DNA from: Pelagibius sp040217155
GTDB lineage: Bacteria; Pseudomonadota; Alphaproteobacteria; Kiloniellales; Kiloniellaceae
Direction of reading: 5' to 3'
NCBI GenBank assembly: GCA_040217155.1
Contig: JAVJNS010000002.1
Location: 62,001-126,000, forward strand
Length of the DNA: 64,000 bases
Positions 61,470 through 64,000 of this stretch are shown here, one piece after another. Position 1 is the stretch's first letter. Every line of letters starts with the position of its first letter. Under the pieces are notes generated by a model that was given only the letters and a program-made list of their open reading frames with translations, was not told the origin of the DNA and did not search any database. Both the position numbers and the translations under genes were made by a program.

Positions 61470-62462
61470 TCACACGCGAATCGTTCGGCGCCCCTCGGAG
61501 TCCTGGATGTAAGCCGCCGTGGCGCCCAGGCGCCGCAGGACGCCTGGCGCGGCAGCGGGCGGCAGCAGGGCCAAGGCGGTCGAGGCCGCATCGGCGATAG
61601 TCGCGGTCGGCGCGACGACCGAGACGGAGCGCCGTGCCGGCGCCGAGCGGCCGCTGCGCGGTTCGATCAGATGGTTGCGCTGGCCCGCCGCGTCAAAAGG
61701 CGTGCCGTAGCCGCCCGAGGTCGCCACCGCGGCATCGGAGAGCGCAAGCCGCCCGCCGATCTCCAGCGGGTCCATAGGGTCGGCCAGCGCGATACGCCAA
61801 GGGGCGCCGCCCGGCCGCGCGCCGATGGCGCGGGCCTCGCCGAGGTCGAGGAGCACCGACTCCATGCCGGCATCGCGCAGCAACTGCGCCACCTTGTCGG
61901 TGATGTAGCCCTGGGCGATGCCGTTCAGGGTTACCGCCATGCCGGCGCGCCGCAGGACGATGGCGTCGGCATCGACCCAGAGGTTCCGCCAGTCGACTAA
62001 CGGCAGGAGGTCGGCCAGCGCCGGGCCGGCCGGGTCGGCGCCGGGCGCCGCAAAGTGCGCGGCGAGGCGCCGCCACAGCGGCTGTACCGTCACGTCGAAG
62101 GCGCCGCCGCTGGCCGCGCTCACCTCCGTGGCATAGGACAGAAGCTCGACCAATTCGAAGGGCGGCGAATCGATCCGCCCCTGCGCATTCAGCCGGCACA
62201 ATGCCGAGTCCGGGCGATAGAGGCTGAGGATGCTCTCCAGGCGTCCGATTTCCTCGACACAACGGCGCAGCAGCGCGCGCCCCGCAACCGGGTCGGGGTG
62301 CGCCAGCCGGATACGCGCCACGGCGCCGAGGGCCACGCCCCGCCACTCGACCATGCCGCCCGCCGCCCGCCCGTAACGCGGCACTGCCGCCGCGCCGGCG
62401 GCGGCGGCGGAAACCGCGATGAACCTGCGGCGTGTCAGGCCGGTCAAACTAGTGCGTGACAT
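61470..62462 (-). CDS. nosX: FAD:protein FMN transferase (ApbE/NosX)
   Basis: 330 aa from ATG 62462, overlapping nosL by 14 bp. Tat-type signal LTGLTRRRFIAVSAAAAGAA, then ApbE features: RLAHPDPVAGRALLRRCVEE, RLESILSLYRPDSALCRLNA, GGAFDVTVQPLW, TLNGIAQGYITDKVAQLL and DAAVATSGGYGTPFDAA. It transfers FMN to a Thr on flavoproteins such as NosR. In this operon position the gene corresponds to nosX. The exported form fits NosR flavinylation in the periplasm. Confidence 0.87.
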   Translation of the reverse strand: MSRTSLTGLTRRRFIAVSAAAAGAAAVPRYGRAAGGMVEWRGVALGAVARIRLAHPDPVAGRALLRRCVEEIGRLESILSLYRPDSALCRLNAQGRIDSPPFELVELLSYATEVSAASGGAFDVTVQPLWRRLAAHFAAPGADPAGPALADLLPLVDWRNLWVDADAIVLRRAGMAVTLNGIAQGYITDKVAQLLRDAGMESVLLDLGEARAIGARPGGAPWRIALADPMDPLEIGGRLALSDAAVATSGGYGTPFDAAGQRNHLIEPRSGRSAPARRSVSVVAPTATIADAASTALALLPPAAAPGVLRRLGATAAYIQDSEGRRTIRV

Positions 62463-62997
62463 CGGCCGCTCCGTCTTCCGCCGGCATCTGCGGCATACCG
62501 AGCACGTAGTCCGGCGGCACGGCGGCCAGGCGCACCACGCGGCCACCCTGTTCCGCCGTGTAGCGCCGCGCGGCCTCCGGCGTTGCGAAAGGCACCACCT
62601 CGGGCAAACCCATGCCGCCCAGGCGCCGGCTTTCGATCACCAGCCAGGCGTCTTGCAGCGCGACCCAGGTGCCCGGCGCCGGGTTCGCCCAATCGGCCGC
62701 CCCGCCCATGTCGGTGACATAGATCGCTGTCACGTCCTTCGGCTCCCCCGCCAGCAGGGTAAAGGCCACGGTGTCGCGCACCGAGGAAAACCACAGCGGT
62801 TGCTCCCGGCTCTGCAGATGCACCTGGCCTTTCGGGCCGCCATGCTCGGTGAGCAGCATGTTGCAGAAATAGCCGATGGCGTCGCCGCCGTAGTCGGCCG
62901 GCGGCGGCGCTTCCGCCACCTCGGCAGGGCGGTCGCAGGCGGCCAGGGCGAGGCTCAGCAAAGCAACCGTCAAGATTCCCTGCAGTTTGACTTTCAC
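62449..62997 (-). CDS. nosL: Nitrous oxide reductase accessory lipoprotein NosL
   Basis: 182 aa. Lipobox LLSLALAACDRP, followed by the copper-binding segment GDAIGYFCNMLLTEHGGPKG (Cys-x-Met) and the NosL core QVHLQSREQPLWFSSVRD, ending GKAEVGP-less PPDYVLGMPQMPAED. NosL is a copper chaperone for the NosZ CuZ/CuS site in the periplasm. Its start overlaps the nosY stop by 4 bp. Confidence 0.92.
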   Translation of the reverse strand: MKVKLQGILTVALLSLALAACDRPAEVAEAPPPADYGGDAIGYFCNMLLTEHGGPKGQVHLQSREQPLWFSSVRDTVAFTLLAGEPKDVTAIYVTDMGGAADWANPAPGTWVALQDAWLVIESRRLGGMGLPEVVPFATPEAARRYTAEQGGRVVRLAAVPPDYVLGMPQMPAEDGAADVTH

Positions 62998-63833
62998 AGC
63001 TGCCTCCGTGCGAAGATGGCGGTGGCGAGCGCCAGGGGAACGGCGGCCCAGGCGACCAGGGCCGCGAGCAGGGCCGGCGGCGTCAGGCCAGATGTGCCGG
63101 GGCCAGACTCGCCGGGACCGGACATGCCGGCGTAGACGCTCACACTGTCGCTGCCGGTCAGGTTGAACAGGCGATAGGCATCCGCGGGGTTGAGCAGCAG
63201 CAGCGCATCGAGCAGCCCGGGGCCGACGATGCGTCCCTGGTCGGCGACCAGGATACCGAGGAGGGCCATGTCGTAGAGCAGCACGAAGACCAGCCAGACG
63301 GCGACGGCGATGCCGGCGGCGGTCGCCCGCTCGCGCACCACGACGCTGGCCAGGGTGCCGAGCGCCAGGAAGGCGGCGCCGAGCAGAACCGAGCTGCCCA
63401 GCATGGCGGCGAAGGCCGGCCAGTCGCCCTCAAGGCCGCCGCCGCTGAGTGACAGGGCGGCCAGCGCGCCGCCGTAGCCGACGACCGTGGCGATGGCGAG
63501 GATCGCCGCGTGACCGAGGAACTTGCCGGCCACGACCTGCCATCGCGCCACCGGATGAGCGAGCAGCAGGATGAGGGTGCCGCGCTCCTGCTCGCCGACC
63601 ACGGCGTCGAAGGAAAGCAGCAGCGCGATGAGCGGCAGCAGGAAGATGGTCAGGCTCGACAGGCTGACCACGACGATGGCCAGGGGATCGGCGCCCAGCG
63701 TTCCGCTCGGCGCGCTGCCGAGCAAGGTCAGACTGAGCGCGAGGGCGGCCAGCAGCAGCGTCGTGGCGACGATCCAGCGGTTGCGCAGCCCGACCCGGAT
63801 TTCCTGCCCGGCGATGACGAAGGCGGCTCTCAT
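62994..63833 (-). CDS. nosY: Nitrous oxide reductase maturation ABC permease NosY
   Basis: 279 aa from ATG 63833 (start overlaps the nosF stop; the frame extends 44 codons upstream into nosF). ABC-2-type permease with six membrane segments: FVIAGQEIRVGLRNRW, SFDAVVGEQERGTLILLLAHPV and LYDMALLGILVADQGRIVGPG. NosFDY delivers sulfur or copper assembly functions for NosZ maturation. Residues FNLTGSDSVSVYAGMSG are in the last periplasmic loop. Confidence 0.92.
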   Translation of the reverse strand: MRAAFVIAGQEIRVGLRNRWIVATTLLLAALALSLTLLGSAPSGTLGADPLAIVVVSLSSLTIFLLPLIALLLSFDAVVGEQERGTLILLLAHPVARWQVVAGKFLGHAAILAIATVVGYGGALAALSLSGGGLEGDWPAFAAMLGSSVLLGAAFLALGTLASVVVRERATAAGIAVAVWLVFVLLYDMALLGILVADQGRIVGPGLLDALLLLNPADAYRLFNLTGSDSVSVYAGMSGPGESGPGTSGLTPPALLAALVAWAAVPLALATAIFARRQL

Positions 63834-64000
63834 CTCGCTTCCTCCCTGTCGACGAGGCGGCTGTAAATCTCGGGCAGCCCGGGTGTCTTCACTTCCACGT
63901 CTCCGATCAACTGCCAGAGATCGCCGAGGCGCCGCAACATCTTCGTCTTCTCCGCCGCCGGGCAACCGATCTCGAGCCGACGCTCGCTTCGCTCAAAGAT
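63830..64000 (-). CDS. nosF: Nitrous oxide reductase maturation ABC ATPase NosF, 3' end
   Basis: Partial; only the last 56 codons are in the window, ending ...GLPEIYSRLVDREEAR with stop TGA overlapping the nosY ATG (ATGA). The visible part is the C-terminal tail beyond the ATPase core, so identity is inferred from the nosF-nosY-nosL-nosX gene order and the coupling overlap. Confidence 0.75.
   Translation of the reverse strand: MFERSERRLEIGCPAAEKTKMLRRLGDLWQLIGDVEVKTPGLPEIYSRLVDREEAR

Overview
This is a GC-rich (about two thirds G+C by eye), densely coding 64-kb stretch of a bacterial chromosome. The gene content suggests a metabolically versatile, denitrifying alphaproteobacterium, possibly of the Rhodospirillales; this is an inference from gene families such as the PAS_5 protein, TRAP/ABC substrate-binding proteins, the sulfolactate genes and the nos genes, not a measured placement. 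I saw no rRNA, tRNA or CRISPR array, and no insertion sequence.

Region by region. 1-133: 5' end of a flavin-dependent (tryptophan) halogenase-like gene on the minus strand. 376-2789: hybrid sensor kinase plus a single-domain response regulator. 2708-2791 and 5561-5655: the 3' end of that regulator gene is present twice, bracketing a two-gene insert (small membrane protein and secreted HEXXH metallopeptidase). 5793-10718: class-V aminotransferase, GNAT acetyltransferase, a signal-less NMT1/THI5-like protein and RecQ. 10914-15730: YcaC-type hydrolase, a DUF305 protein paired with a glutaredoxin-MauE fusion, and a Lon-like protease. 16512-26248: peptide-uptake operon (substrate-binding protein, two permeases, two ATPases, one unknown protein) divergent from an RpiR regulator, an enolase-superfamily N-acylamino acid racemase and an asparaginase; together these look like one import-and-use pathway for peptides or acylated or D-amino acids. 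26313-38548: LysE exporter, cupin, three consecutive lipoprotein genes (propeller plus di-heme peroxidase, then two alpha/beta-hydrolase-like proteins), an ABM protein, a beta-decarboxylating dehydrogenase, an AGCS symporter, a TRIC-type channel and a sulfotransferase-like protein.

39332-44488 is a recognisable sulfolactate dissimilation cluster: TauE/SafE sulfite exporter, GntR regulator (suyR), sulfo-lyase suyAB, and the two opposite-stereospecificity sulfolactate dehydrogenases slcC and comC. A perfect 16-bp palindrome lies in the suyR-suyA divergent promoter. 44807-48945 holds a CHASE2 histidine kinase, a FecR-domain protein, an OmpA-like lipoprotein and a GH24 lysozyme-like protein, suggesting a cell-envelope sensing module. 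48954-54138 is a glycerol 3-phosphate cluster with a divergent DeoR regulator, followed by an orphan TRAP substrate-binding protein.

55672-59277 is the best candidate for an undescribed system: a tight four-gene cassette of a polytopic membrane protein, a single-span protein, a P-loop STAND-type ATPase, and a winged-helix/TPR protein with a C-terminal membrane anchor. The single-span protein and the ATPase share a distinctive short motif (A-x-I-x-x-G-x-[IV]-G-D-I-[AS]-G-V-x-I), as if the two proteins assemble through it. The window ends with an SGNH hydrolase, NnrS, and the distal end of a nitrous oxide reductase operon (nosF partial, nosY, nosL, apbE/nosX).
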